Source: Cohnella nanjingensis (GTDB lineage: Bacteria > Bacillota > Bacilli > Paenibacillales > Paenibacillaceae). From it: a DNA stretch of 64,000 nt. The notes beneath the pieces are model-generated. The model did not search any database, was not told the DNA's origin, and saw only the letters and a program-made list of their open reading frames with translations. The translations under genes were made by a program, and so were the position numbers. Location: assembly GCF_014212125.1 (NCBI RefSeq), contig NZ_JACJVP010000006.1, positions 124,001 through 188,000 on the forward strand, given 5' to 3'. This document shows, piece after piece, positions 36,650 to 45,799 of this stretch (the first letter of the stretch is position 1; each line of letters opens with the position of its first letter).

Positions 36650-37026
36650 TCATTGAAGGCTTACCTTAGACATAAAAATTCCATTATCGGTCGCATAAGT
36701 GACAAGTTGAGTACGATTCGTTAATTTCAACTTAAAAAGAATATCATTCAGTATAAGTTTCACTTTATTTTCCGGTATTACTAACCGATCGGCGATTTCT
36801 TCGATCTTGAATCCTCTGCACAGATTTCTTAATACTGCCGTTTCCATTACGCTAAGAATGGGTTGTTCTCCATGTGGGATACTCTCAGTAACAAACTGCT
36901 TTAAAATTTGATATCCAAGCTCTCTCGGCAGAGTCGCATCCTCGATCAAGAGCGATCTCAGATACTCGTGAAAAGAAGCAGGATGCAACGACTTGAGCAA
37001 GTAACCTTGCGCCGCGGCCCGTCGAA
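36650..37026 (-). pseudogene. C-terminal half of a NarL/LuxR-type response regulator
   Basis: Begins with the last receiver strand (AAAQGYLLKSLHPASFHEYL) and continues to a LuxR HTH (LSVMETAVLRNLCRGF, KIEEIADRLVIPENKVKLIL). The receiver with its phospho-acceptor Asp is gone; in its place, upstream, is a fragment of an unrelated gene. A continuous reading frame runs through the junction, so a hybrid protein could be made, but it would be nonsense upstream. Confidence 0.7.
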
Positions 37027-37027
37027 C

Positions 37028-37395
37028 GGTCATAGGCGGAGTACCCAAGCGAGCGGGCGATCGCTTTGACGTCGCGGACGGTGTCCTCGTTCTCTTGCTG
37101 CTGGATGAGGCAGGCCTCCATGTCGACGATGTCGTGGCTGCCCTGCTCGTAGAAGCCGCCAACCAGTCCGCCCTCGCCCGTGCCGATCGGCACCTGGGCT
37201 TTGTTGCGGTAGCGCCAAGGCTCGTCCATTCCGATGATCGGATGGACGACGACGGGTGGCAGCCCGTCCGGCGCACTATCGCCACCACCCACCACAGCAG
37301 CGCCGCATAGTCCCAATGCTGCAGCTGGCAGCCGCCGCACGCATCGAAGATCGAGCACGGCGCGGCATAAAATATGCGAGACATATTATGTACTA
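37028..37395 (-). pseudogene. rlmD: Fragment of 23S rRNA uracil methyltransferase RlmD
   Basis: Reads APCSIFDACGGCQLQHWDYA (Fe-S cysteines of RlmD/RumA), then after a frame change HPIIGMDEPWRYRNKAQVPI, GGFYEQGSHDIVDMEACLIQ and ARSLGYSAYDRSTGRG. The TRAM start and the whole methyltransferase domain are absent. It ends exactly where the response-regulator fragment begins. The frame change means even this piece is broken. Confidence 0.8.
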
Positions 37396-37456
37396 ACGTC
37401 GAGGGGAGCTCAATAGACAAGAAACTTTGTTAGACGATGTTTACGTACCTATTTCA

Positions 37457-37897
37457 TCAATTAAGCTTTCTATTAGAATCCCATTCCTTTTTAATAATGC
37501 TAAAAAGGAAATGACATATGATAAAAATGATTTGCGCAGTTCCAATATAGATAGGCACACTCCATTCCCACAATAAAAAATCCCAATGACGGATAATATT
37601 CCAACCATCTAAATCTTCTGGATTAAATTCATCAAACAATTTTTTCACTTGTGAAATTCCATATACAGTAGATGATAAATACCATGCAACAAAAAAAAGG
37701 AATCCAAGTATTCCTTTGTATCTATTGATTATTCTTGAAGATAGATATAGAAGTAATGCAAGGGCTAAATGGGTAACAATAAAAAATGCTGGCACACTAC
37801 CTTCAATACCGTGATTAAAGGGCCATGTGTTAAACATGAATACACCGACACTAATATAAGTCAAATAGATAAGAATCGCTCCCAGTATTCCTTTCAT
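37457..37897 (-). CDS. Four-helix membrane protein of unknown function
   Basis: 146 aa from ATG 37897, where AGGAGAGGTG gives a very good ribosome site; the longer open frame (to 38236) continues upstream but is not needed. Four hydrophobic helices (GAILIYLTYISVGVFMF; FIVTHLALALLLYL; GILGFLFFVAWYL; YIGTAQIIFIICHFLF). AT-rich compared with neighbours. Family not recognised. Confidence 0.65.
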   Translation of the reverse strand: MKGILGAILIYLTYISVGVFMFNTWPFNHGIEGSVPAFFIVTHLALALLLYLSSRIINRYKGILGFLFFVAWYLSSTVYGISQVKKLFDEFNPEDLDGWNIIRHWDFLLWEWSVPIYIGTAQIIFIICHFLFSIIKKEWDSNRKLN

Positions 37898-38236
37898 TAC
37901 ACCTCTCCTATCTTCACCTATTCTTTCCGCCCCAAAGAGTAGAATCACATTATTTTTCCAGATTAACACAATTAGATAAACATCGATTGTGTATCCGCTT
38001 CCATTTATTTGTGCGAGTTTGCGCAACTCAGTAAAATCTATTCGACAGCAAAAGATATACCCCTCCAAAATCCGATAAATTTCATCAAGGACTGATCCAA
38101 TCTGGACATGATTGTTGCTCCAAAATAAAATCCCCTCCCACGGTAAAAGTTCGTTGAACTTACCGTAGAAGGGGATGGTTTTCAATAACAAGTTTCGGTT
38201 CGTCATAGGATCTGGATCTGAGCTCCGTGCAGGCAT
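37898..38236 (-). other. Open but probably non-coding stretch upstream of the membrane protein
   Basis: The frame of the membrane protein stays open back to 38236 and encodes KTIPFYGKFNELLPWEGILF and similar sequence. It has no ribosome site and abuts the end of the hydrolase gene, so it is more likely the remnant of another gene plus the leader of the membrane-protein gene. Confidence 0.35.
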
Positions 38237-38240
38237 CGCA

Positions 38241-39260
38241 TCATGACCAGACTCGTCTAAACCAATCGTAGGCTACTTTTCCCGATATCTCATGATCGCC
38301 CTCGAAGAGATCTAATTCCAGCTTTTCTTCTTTTCCCAACAGCCGGTAAACGTCCCGAATGTTCTCGAATGCTTCCAAGGTGGCTTGAACAGGGAAAATC
38401 GGGTCTCTTGTCCCGGCTTCGACTAGAAGAGGTTTTGGAGCAATCAATCCGAGTAAATCCGGCATTTCCGCAACTAGCGAAAGACCTGGAACATAATTGT
38501 CGATACAGTGGCGAATGGATAAAATGCTATCTTGAAAGGTATTAGTAAATCCGCTGACGACAGCTGCGGATATTCGATCATCTATTGCCGCGGCAAACGA
38601 GCAGACAAGCCCTCCGCCTGAAATCCCCATACATCCGATTCGATCCGCATCCACGTCATTGCGCGTAAGTAAATAATCGACGCAGCGCAGCGTTTCAAAC
38701 ACTCGGTATCCTGCCATCGTTTGACCCATGGCCAATAGAAAAGTAGATAGACGATGACAGGAATTGTGTTCCTGCGCTTCCTCGTCCTCGACCAGCTTTC
38801 GATCGCCAAAACCCAGTAATTCCGGCGCGACCGTGATATATCCTCTTTTAACCAGTTCGACGGCAAAGTTTTTTTGGTAGCCGATGTCCCCGGTCTTCTC
38901 CTCTCCGCTCGCGGTTAATCCGACGATATCCCTGCTTCCATAACCGTGGCCGTGACAGGCGATTACGGCTCCCGATCGCTCTTTGCTTTCTTTTGGAACG
39001 AGGACATAGACCGGCATATGGAGCCCGGGATACGTCTCGATTTGAATCCTTTGGCGGATATAATCACCGCAGTCTTCGGACTCAAGAAGAACCGGAGCAA
39101 GTTCTGAACTCTCCGGTGCAGATCCGCCTAACAATTCCACAAACCGTTGCCGCAGACGCTCTCTCCACTCGCTCCATTCCTGTTGTGAAGATGCCTGAAA
39201 TTTCTCGGAGGGATTCACGCTCCCGTATAACCGCTTAAAATAATGATCCGGATGCCACAT
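38241..39260 (-). CDS. Alpha/beta hydrolase, dienelactone-hydrolase/acetyl-esterase type
   Basis: 339 aa, no signal peptide. Oxyanion region ACHGHGYGSRDI; nucleophile elbow GCMGISGGG with the catalytic Ser; acid in EAGTRDPIFP; base His in EGDHEISG. The layout fits the Abhydrolase_7 / acetyl-xylan-esterase-like group of cytoplasmic carbohydrate or amide esterases. A 135-bp part of this gene recurs in damaged form at 14564-14698. Confidence 0.88.
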   Translation of the reverse strand: MWHPDHYFKRLYGSVNPSEKFQASSQQEWSEWRERLRQRFVELLGGSAPESSELAPVLLESEDCGDYIRQRIQIETYPGLHMPVYVLVPKESKERSGAVIACHGHGYGSRDIVGLTASGEEKTGDIGYQKNFAVELVKRGYITVAPELLGFGDRKLVEDEEAQEHNSCHRLSTFLLAMGQTMAGYRVFETLRCVDYLLTRNDVDADRIGCMGISGGGLVCSFAAAIDDRISAAVVSGFTNTFQDSILSIRHCIDNYVPGLSLVAEMPDLLGLIAPKPLLVEAGTRDPIFPVQATLEAFENIRDVYRLLGKEEKLELDLFEGDHEISGKVAYDWFRRVWS

Positions 39261-39370
39261 CTAGGACTCCTCCTCGATATTAATTTACATTCAATAACGA
39301 TTCCCCTTTATGAAGGCAGCGGATTTGATCTTCTTCGCCGTAGTTATCAAGCCTTCTCTTGGAGATCGGA

Positions 39371-40903
39371 TCAACGGTGAACATGCCAGATCGACCGAAC
39401 CAACCGAATGATTTCCATGCTTCCCTTCAGTGCCAAAAGCGCAGTCATTATCTTCAGCCAAAGGATGACGTCCGGCTGATAGATTGTTGCAATATGCCAT
39501 ACCGGCACAACTTGCGTCATACTCAAAATCAGGATGATAATCAGCCCCGCAAAATGAATAACAATATTTGATATCGCTTTGATCGATATTTCGGAACGGC
39601 CCGAATGGTCAGGATTCAGCGGCCCAAGGCAGCGCTTCGCCGTTCGAACGATCGCGTATAATAACCATGCGCTGAGAAGGAGAATCAACCCGTTTACAAG
39701 CCAGTATTTCTGCGAAATGCTGAGACCGGATCCTCCTGTCGGTTGATCATTCAGCAAGTTGATGACCCCGGTAGCGATGTGGGTCGTCGTGATGATGTGC
39801 GATTTGAATAAAGTGGAATCGATCGCGTCAAGTACATTGGCGAACACGATGACTCCCAGTTGTTGTTCCGGCACGATATAAGTTTGAGCTTGAAAGCCGA
39901 TCGAGCCGCCCGGCTGGCCGATAACCGGTAAACCGTTAATGCGGGCTGTCATCCAACCCATGGCGTACGTTCCCGGAACAGGTTCGGTCTGCATAAGTCG
40001 AATGCCATCCGAAGAGAGCACGGAATGGTCTTCGAATCGGCCGCCGTTCATTTGGGCGATCAAGTAATGGCTCATGTCCTCCGCACTGGTATAGAGATAG
40101 CCCGCCGGCGCATCCCCCGCAATATAAACATAGGGGCCATTGTAGGCAACGTTGTCTCCGAATATCCGACGGTAGGGCGTAGCGAGTCCGTGTCCAGCCG
40201 CTTCATCGAGCGTAACGAAGCTGTTTTGCATAGACAGAGGGCTGAAAATATGCTCCTTCACATAGTCGCCATAGGACTGGCCGGATACTTGTTGCACGAT
40301 ATAGCCGAGCAGTACATAATTCGCGTTCGAATACCTGTAGGGATGTTCGGATTGCGTGGGTTGCGTTAAAAACTTATCCGCATATGACATGGCGTTTTTC
40401 TCCAGCGCATCTCGATATTTATCGTTGACGCTTGACAGCGTATTGCTAAAAGTCGAGATTTGGGTGAACCCGCTTGTTTGGTTAAGCAACTGACGTACAG
40501 TAATGGACGCTGCACCGTTATACTTGGTGGGGATATAGCGTTGTATAGGCGCATCCAAGTCGATTTTTCCTGCTTCGGCAAGTTGCAGAACGGCCATAGC
40601 CGTAATCGACTTGCCGATCGAACCTAATCCGAAAGGGGTTTCAGGTGTCACAGATCGGCCCGATGAATCGGCTTGGCCATATCCCTTCAGGTAAAGAATG
40701 CGATCCCCCTGTACAATCCCGAGAGCAAGCCCCGGAAGATGTTGTCGTTTCATTTCGCGAGCAATATACGCATCCACTTCGGAGAAGACTGAAGTTCCAG
40801 ATTGCTCAACTTGTATGCTACCATCACTTCCCGCTGAACTGAATAGGGGGAAGATAAACAAACCACACAAGACTATTGCTATCATACTCATTCTCGTTCT
40901 CAT
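39371..40903 (-). CDS. Serine hydrolase with beta-lactamase fold and C-terminal membrane helices
   Basis: 510 aa. Signal peptide (MIAIVLCGLFIFPLFSSAGS). SxxK at 95-98 (SIGK), YSN motif in YRYSNANYVLLGYI, and a GQPGGS third box. After the catalytic domain (to about 380) come three or four transmembrane segments, so the enzyme sits on the outer face tethered at its C-terminus. Class C beta-lactamase/AmpC-like fold, FmtA/Pbp-type; wall-peptide or ester substrate unknown. Different architecture from the one at 17.1 kb. Confidence 0.9.
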   Translation of the reverse strand: MRTRMSMIAIVLCGLFIFPLFSSAGSDGSIQVEQSGTSVFSEVDAYIAREMKRQHLPGLALGIVQGDRILYLKGYGQADSSGRSVTPETPFGLGSIGKSITAMAVLQLAEAGKIDLDAPIQRYIPTKYNGAASITVRQLLNQTSGFTQISTFSNTLSSVNDKYRDALEKNAMSYADKFLTQPTQSEHPYRYSNANYVLLGYIVQQVSGQSYGDYVKEHIFSPLSMQNSFVTLDEAAGHGLATPYRRIFGDNVAYNGPYVYIAGDAPAGYLYTSAEDMSHYLIAQMNGGRFEDHSVLSSDGIRLMQTEPVPGTYAMGWMTARINGLPVIGQPGGSIGFQAQTYIVPEQQLGVIVFANVLDAIDSTLFKSHIITTTHIATGVINLLNDQPTGGSGLSISQKYWLVNGLILLLSAWLLYAIVRTAKRCLGPLNPDHSGRSEISIKAISNIVIHFAGLIIILILSMTQVVPVWHIATIYQPDVILWLKIMTALLALKGSMEIIRLVRSIWHVHR

Positions 40904-40988
40904 TCCATCCCACCCCTAGTTTATTTTTCTGTAAACTATCTGATCTGTTCGATCCAACATGTGGTGGGCATGTGCCGCCATATACCGA

Positions 40989-43229
40989 TCAACCGGCCTC
41001 GAATTGCTTTTCGATCGATGTTAAATCAGTGCCTAAAACGGAGTTGCGGCGCCCGGGCCAGAAAGCCCATCTGCCCAGAAGCAGCGTAATGGCCGGTACG
41101 AGGAATGGACGCACAACGAACGTATCGAGCAGAATCCCGAGCGCGACAATGACTCCCATTTGCAACATCAACTGAACCGGCATCGTGATCAAAACGGCGA
41201 ACGTACCCGCAAGAATGAGGCCTGCCGATGTAATGACGGATCCCGTCTCCCCCACGCCTTCCAAGACCGCTTGTTTCAACGGCATGCGCTTGCTTTTTTG
41301 CCATATGGAAGATATCACGAAAATGTTGTAATCCTCGCCCAGCGCGATTAAAAATACAAACGAATATAGCGGTATCGTGCCTTGAATCACGTCCATGCCC
41401 ATGATGTGGTGTAAGACGAGCCACCCTAACCCCAAAGCCGACAAATACGAGAGCAATACGGTTAAAATAAGGTAAGTCGCGGCGATCAAAGAGCGTAGAT
41501 ACACGATCAGGAGCGTTGCGATCATGATAATGATCATAGGCAAAATGATGCGCATATCCCGTATGTTCGTTTCTTTCGTGTCATACTGCTCCGCCGTCTC
41601 TCCGGAAATCCATACATGTTCCGCAGCGTCCGTGTCGCCAGACTGACGCAACGCGACTTCGATCGTTTGGCGAAGTTCCGGAATGAGATTCATCGCATCC
41701 ATCGAATAAGGGTTCAAGTTAAGGGATACGTCATATGCCAATAGTTCCGGATTCGTCTGCCCGGCCAGCGGCGCGGATACTTGCGCCACGTAAGGAAGCA
41801 AAGCCAAAGTCTGTGCAAAGTCCCGATCCTTGCCGTCGGAATCCACGATCACTTTAACGGGAGCGAGTTCGCCGGGCGAGAACTGCTCGCCGATGACGGA
41901 GAATCCTTCGATGGATGCCATCGTTTTTGGGAACATGGCCAACTTATCAAACGTGAACTTAACCTGAGTCGAGAATACGGCAAATCCGCCAAGCACCAAG
42001 CAAGTCAGGACCATAATGAGCCAAGGCCGACGTACGACAAGAGAACCGATCAAATTGCGCGAGGGCTTGTTTGAAGTCGGGGCCGGATGTCCATTGCGCT
42101 TGGCTCGTTCTGCCAGCATGCCCGGCGTCCTCGGAATGAACGGCCAGAAGGAAGCGCGCCCCATAATAGCAAGCAAAGCAGGTACAAGCGTCAAGCTGGC
42201 TATTCCTATAATGAAGATGGAAATCCCAAACGGTGCGGCGAGTAGTCGGAACGAACCGTACTCCGCTGCGATCATCGTAAGGAGCGAGAGAATGACGGTT
42301 AAACCGCTCATCGCGATAGCGCCTGACGATTCGGTAATAGCGCCGCGAAGTGCCTTGCCCTTGTCCGGTTCGGTCTTGAGCAGTTGACGGAACCGGTAAA
42401 TGAGGAACAAGCAATAATCCGTGCCGGCGCCGAACAATAATACCGTCATGATATTGGTTCCTTGCTTTTCCACCGTTATTATGCCGCTGTGCACCATCCA
42501 GCCCAAAATCGGACTGATGACGAAGTAAGCGATGCCTACGGCAACCAGCGGGAGCATAGCCAGAATCGGCGAGCGGTAAATGAGCAGCAGCAGCACGAGC
42601 ACAAGAAGTACGGTACCGAAGAGCAACGTTTTGTCGGCCTGTCCGAATACTCCGGTTGCGTCGATCTGTATGCCGACCGGACCGGTAACTCTTGCGTTCA
42701 AGTCAGCCGGAGAATCGATGGCGACGGCGAACGGATCTGAACCGAATAGGACGGTTGCTTCTTCTTTCGCTTGATCTACGCCTTCCTTCCACTCATTCGA
42801 TTGCGCGCTTTTACTGAAGAATACGGGCGAGACGATGGTGCTGCCGTCCTCCGACAGCCTCGTTTTCAAATCCTGAAGCGGCATTTGATGCAAAGGCGGT
42901 ACGGATGTCTGATACGGGACGGGATGCGTCGACAATCTTTCGGTAAATTGTTGGATGCGCTGCAGATCGGTATCGGTCAGTCCTCCTTGGCGGTGCCATA
43001 CGAACAGAGCAGAAGCATCTTCGGCATTCGGATATTCTCTCGTAACCAATTCGCGTGCTTGCACGGATGGCTTGGTGTCAGGCAATGGGGGAGCATTATT
43101 TACGACTTCATTGCTAATGGGCGGCGCTAGCGTGTTTAACAGCCATGCAGCGACTAACCAAATCAGCAAAGTAACCCATCTGGTTTTTGGGCCTGCCACC
43201 CATTTACCGATTCCAATTCGATCCTTCAT
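40989..43229 (-). CDS. MMPL/RND-family transporter
   Basis: 746 aa with about 12 transmembrane helices in two RND-like halves, each with one extracellular loop domain. Proton-relay region GAGTDYCLFLIYRFR in the first half and GEDYNIFVISSIW in the second are the MMPL signatures. Likely exports lipids or a hydrophobic compound by proton antiport. AAAGGAG precedes the ATG. Follows the cupin gene by 54 nt on the same strand, probably co-transcribed. Confidence 0.92.
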   Translation of the reverse strand: MKDRIGIGKWVAGPKTRWVTLLIWLVAAWLLNTLAPPISNEVVNNAPPLPDTKPSVQARELVTREYPNAEDASALFVWHRQGGLTDTDLQRIQQFTERLSTHPVPYQTSVPPLHQMPLQDLKTRLSEDGSTIVSPVFFSKSAQSNEWKEGVDQAKEEATVLFGSDPFAVAIDSPADLNARVTGPVGIQIDATGVFGQADKTLLFGTVLLVLVLLLLIYRSPILAMLPLVAVGIAYFVISPILGWMVHSGIITVEKQGTNIMTVLLFGAGTDYCLFLIYRFRQLLKTEPDKGKALRGAITESSGAIAMSGLTVILSLLTMIAAEYGSFRLLAAPFGISIFIIGIASLTLVPALLAIMGRASFWPFIPRTPGMLAERAKRNGHPAPTSNKPSRNLIGSLVVRRPWLIMVLTCLVLGGFAVFSTQVKFTFDKLAMFPKTMASIEGFSVIGEQFSPGELAPVKVIVDSDGKDRDFAQTLALLPYVAQVSAPLAGQTNPELLAYDVSLNLNPYSMDAMNLIPELRQTIEVALRQSGDTDAAEHVWISGETAEQYDTKETNIRDMRIILPMIIIMIATLLIVYLRSLIAATYLILTVLLSYLSALGLGWLVLHHIMGMDVIQGTIPLYSFVFLIALGEDYNIFVISSIWQKSKRMPLKQAVLEGVGETGSVITSAGLILAGTFAVLITMPVQLMLQMGVIVALGILLDTFVVRPFLVPAITLLLGRWAFWPGRRNSVLGTDLTSIEKQFEAG

Positions 43230-43283
43230 GACTTTTCTCCTTTTTTAACAACATCACGGTATTCTGATTACCGCTAATGCTGT

Positions 43284-43850
43284 TCAAATCCGATACCCTA
43301 ACCATTTCGCAAGTTTTGCCAATCCCCCTAAAAATACCTTTTGTATAAATTTTGGAGGCCCTACTATATAGCCATCAATACACTCCCAAGCAACTCCTAG
43401 CCACAACGGATTTCGTGGAACTCCCTTTGCCGACATCTTCCCTTCACATTCCAGTTTATGAACGAGAGCAAACATTTTCCAATGCCGCCCAGGTGGACGA
43501 ATCTCATGGGTCACCACCGTATGCTGTTCGCTGATACTCCAAAATTGATGCACCTGGTTCGGGTAGACGGTGATCTCTTCACCCGGCTCAAGAATGATTT
43601 CCTTTTTGTCCACAAGGAAGCGCATCCGTCCTTCTATCACTAGAAAAGATTCCGTCAGTTCCGGATGCCAGTGCGGACCATTAAGGGCCCCCCGCTGCGA
43701 CATGCGATGCTCGACGATCAAAAAATCCCCTTTTTCGTCCGTTTCGCATTTCATAAAGGTGACGGTTCGGCCATCAGGATGAACGAGTTTTTCTCCAATC
43801 TTGATTTCATTTTCGTTTCTTTGAGGTTTAGTGACCTCCAATTCGTTCAC
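43284..43850 (-). CDS. Cupin-domain protein
   Basis: 188 aa. Cupin motif 1 is GPHWHPELTESFLVIEGRM (His, His, Glu metal ligands) and motif 2 is PNQVHQFWSISE. The C-terminal 60 residues are a separate amphipathic region. GTG start. No regulator DNA-binding domain, so it is more an enzyme or binding protein than an AraC regulator. Co-directional with the MMPL transporter. Confidence 0.85.
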   Translation of the reverse strand: MNELEVTKPQRNENEIKIGEKLVHPDGRTVTFMKCETDEKGDFLIVEHRMSQRGALNGPHWHPELTESFLVIEGRMRFLVDKKEIILEPGEEITVYPNQVHQFWSISEQHTVVTHEIRPPGRHWKMFALVHKLECEGKMSAKGVPRNPLWLGVAWECIDGYIVGPPKFIQKVFLGGLAKLAKWLGYRI

Positions 43851-43910
43851 CTCATTACCGATTCTTTGTTCATTCGACCGGGACGTAGCTCTAGCCGGCC
43901 CCTGCGCGGG

Positions 43911-44309
43911 TCAGCTGGCGCGGCGGGACCGGGCCAGAGTTAGCCCAGCGAGGATTATGCCGATCAGCCCTATCACCGCGGCCACGATGGCCCCGGCTCG
44001 CCCGTTGCCGGTGCCGAAACCACCGGTGGAGTTGGCTAGATGCAGCACAGCGAGGATTATGCCGATCAGCCCTACCACCGCGGCCACGATGGCCCCGGCT
44101 CGCCCGTTGCCGGTGCGGCGGGAGCGGGTCAGAGACAGCCCGCCGATGACCACGCTGATAAGCCCCACCACCGCGGCCACGATGGCCCTGAGTCGCATTG
44201 GGGTTATATATCCGTATTCGATATTACCGTTGGTCACTTCAGCAGAGGCAATAGCTGGCACAAGTAGAAGTGTACAAAGTATTACGAATGAAACTAGCAT
44301 CATTTTCAT
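43911..44309 (-). CDS. DUF6223-type small membrane protein with internal repeats
   Basis: 132 aa. N-terminal signal or anchor (VSFVILCTLLLVPAIASAE) then three near-repeats of an RAGAIVAAVVGLIGIIL helix joined by RRTGNGRAG and GFGTGNGRAG linkers. GAGGTG lies upstream of the ATG. The base-level repeats are strong: the same GC-rich 60-70 bp block appears three times. Function unknown. Confidence 0.78.
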   Translation of the reverse strand: MKMMLVSFVILCTLLLVPAIASAEVTNGNIEYGYITPMRLRAIVAAVVGLISVVIGGLSLTRSRRTGNGRAGAIVAAVVGLIGIILAVLHLANSTGGFGTGNGRAGAIVAAVIGLIGIILAGLTLARSRRAS

Positions 44310-44394
44310 TTGTTAATTACACCTCTTTGTTGTTTTTGCAAAACTGAATAAATATCAGTGCTGGTTAAATGCAAATGAGGTCATGTTCTTTCCA

Positions 44395-44778
44395 TCATTT
44401 GCTTGGAGGCTCGAAGAGTTCGATAGGATTACCTGCTGGGTCATCTAGTAAGATCTGCTTACCACCAAAGCCTGTGACAATATCATTGCGGAAGCGTAGG
44501 CCTGCTTTACGCAGGGTTTCGACTAAGCCGCCCAGGTCATCGACCTCGATTTGAATCCGATTCCAGCCGCCCGGTTCCGGTTTTCGCCCATCCGACATGG
44601 CTTGAGCGGCTCCACCTGGACCATTTTTCGCATTCACAAGAAGATTCAAGTCACCTCGCTGCAAAACGGCAAAACCGGGTGCAGGATGTGCTTTGACAAT
44701 GAAGTCAAGATGCTGTGTGTAGAATGCGATTGTCGCATCTACATCGTCGACAATGTAACGTACCCTGATAGGGGCCAT
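44395..44778 (-). CDS. VOC-family glyoxalase-like protein
   Basis: 127 aa from ATG 44778, chosen because GGAGGGG lies just before it. One VOC module pair: IRVRYIVDDVDATIAFYTQH at the start, GGWNRIQIEVDDLGGLVETL, and FGGKQILLDDPAGNPIELFE at the end (the Glu metal ligand). Typical of the glyoxalase/bleomycin-resistance/dioxygenase superfamily; substrate unknown. Confidence 0.88.
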   Translation of the reverse strand: MAPIRVRYIVDDVDATIAFYTQHLDFIVKAHPAPGFAVLQRGDLNLLVNAKNGPGGAAQAMSDGRKPEPGGWNRIQIEVDDLGGLVETLRKAGLRFRNDIVTGFGGKQILLDDPAGNPIELFEPPSK

Positions 44779-44847
44779 TCTTTCCCCTCCTTCATTCGCT
44801 TTTCTGGCGTAGGCGTTCCAACTCAAAAAGTTCTTGGCTGTCTTTAA

Positions 44848-45063
44848 TCATTGTCTTGGAAAAATAATAAAGAGAACAAGAATACCGGACGTTCCATATA
44901 GAACAATTACAATGATTCGAAACCAATGGGTTCTATTCTCATATTCATGCGCAACCAGATGCAGCGATACTCCGGACGCGATAAGGAATAGAAAGACCAA
45001 TAGATAATCGGATAAATTAGGGTGGCATCGTTCCTCTCCATCCATGTTGAAGATTGTGATCAA
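44848..45063 (-). CDS. Small two-helix membrane protein
   Basis: Up to 71 aa. Two hydrophobic helices (YLLVFLFLIASGVSLHLVA; RIIVIVLYGTSGILVLFII). The start is uncertain: TTG at 45063 or ATG at 45045. Lies 8 nt after the next gene upstream, so probably co-transcribed. Not recognised. Confidence 0.55.
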   Translation of the reverse strand: MITIFNMDGEERCHPNLSDYLLVFLFLIASGVSLHLVAHEYENRTHWFRIIVIVLYGTSGILVLFIIFPRQ

Positions 45064-45071
45064 AACTTAAT

Positions 45072-45548
45072 TCAACCGCTTTGCTCCGCAGATTCTTGCT
45101 TTTTTTCTTTTTTGAGGTCATCGGTCTTCCGTACGAGGGACACCGTTCCAAAAAACAGCATCAGAGCGAGTACCGGATGAAGAGCAGATAAATATCCAAT
45201 TCCAGATGGTAATTTGGCGCTGACCGCTATCAAAATGATGATGCCGAACAAACCCGCACTACGCAGTCGAAGAGAAAGCGGCAGCCGAGCGATGAAAGAT
45301 ATTACGAGTACCAGAATCGAAACAATGATCACCGCTATGGCAAAGCCCGTATGGCTCGCCCACTGGGCCGAATTCCAAAACAGTGCGAGACCGGCAAGAA
45401 ACACCTGGATCATAATGCAAAGCGCAAATATCCTTACCATTGCCTTAAACACCAAACGCGCTCTAACCACGAGCGGTGAAAGATTGGTCATTTCCACCGC
45501 GCGATCCCCGACTTCAGGTTCACTGCGGTTTACGGATAGGTTGCTCAT
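45072..45548 (-). CDS. DUF6220-type membrane protein
   Basis: 158 aa, four transmembrane helices after a 30-residue cytoplasmic start. The IMIQVFLAGLALFW and ALHPVLALMLFFGTVSLV segments resemble DUF6220. A charged lysine/glutamate tail follows. GAGG precedes the ATG. Function unknown. Confidence 0.75.
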   Translation of the reverse strand: MSNLSVNRSEPEVGDRAVEMTNLSPLVVRARLVFKAMVRIFALCIMIQVFLAGLALFWNSAQWASHTGFAIAVIIVSILVLVISFIARLPLSLRLRSAGLFGIIILIAVSAKLPSGIGYLSALHPVLALMLFFGTVSLVRKTDDLKKEKKQESAEQSG

Positions 45549-45733
45549 CTTTGAATCCTCGCTTTCGTTAAAATAAGTCCATCTCTCCCGTTCACTTTCC
45601 CGTTTACTTATCCTTTCTTGTTCTTCGCGGCTATTTCTCTCGTTTCACAGTCAGTTTAAACAATAAATGTCGAGAACTTATGCAGATCTTCCTCTTTTTG
45701 CTTGGATTCCTTCAAGAGCCTGTTCAATCACGG

Positions 45734-45739
45734 TATAAT
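45734..45739 (+). promoter_or_regulatory. Possible -10 box of the two-component operon
   Basis: A consensus TATAAT about 60 nt before the response-regulator ATG. No clear -35 at 16-18 nt upstream (TTCAAG is the nearest), so an activator-dependent promoter is possible. The rest of 45549-45799 shows no gene. Confidence 0.4.
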
Positions 45740-45799
45740 TTTCGGTAAGTGGTGTATTCTCGCAATGGAAGCAGACTAAATTGGAAGGATGTGATTGGA

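Noticed and set aside
37457..38236. Single 259-aa membrane protein
   Set aside because: A strong ribosome site marks an internal ATG at 37897 and the upstream part has different character, so the shorter gene was called.
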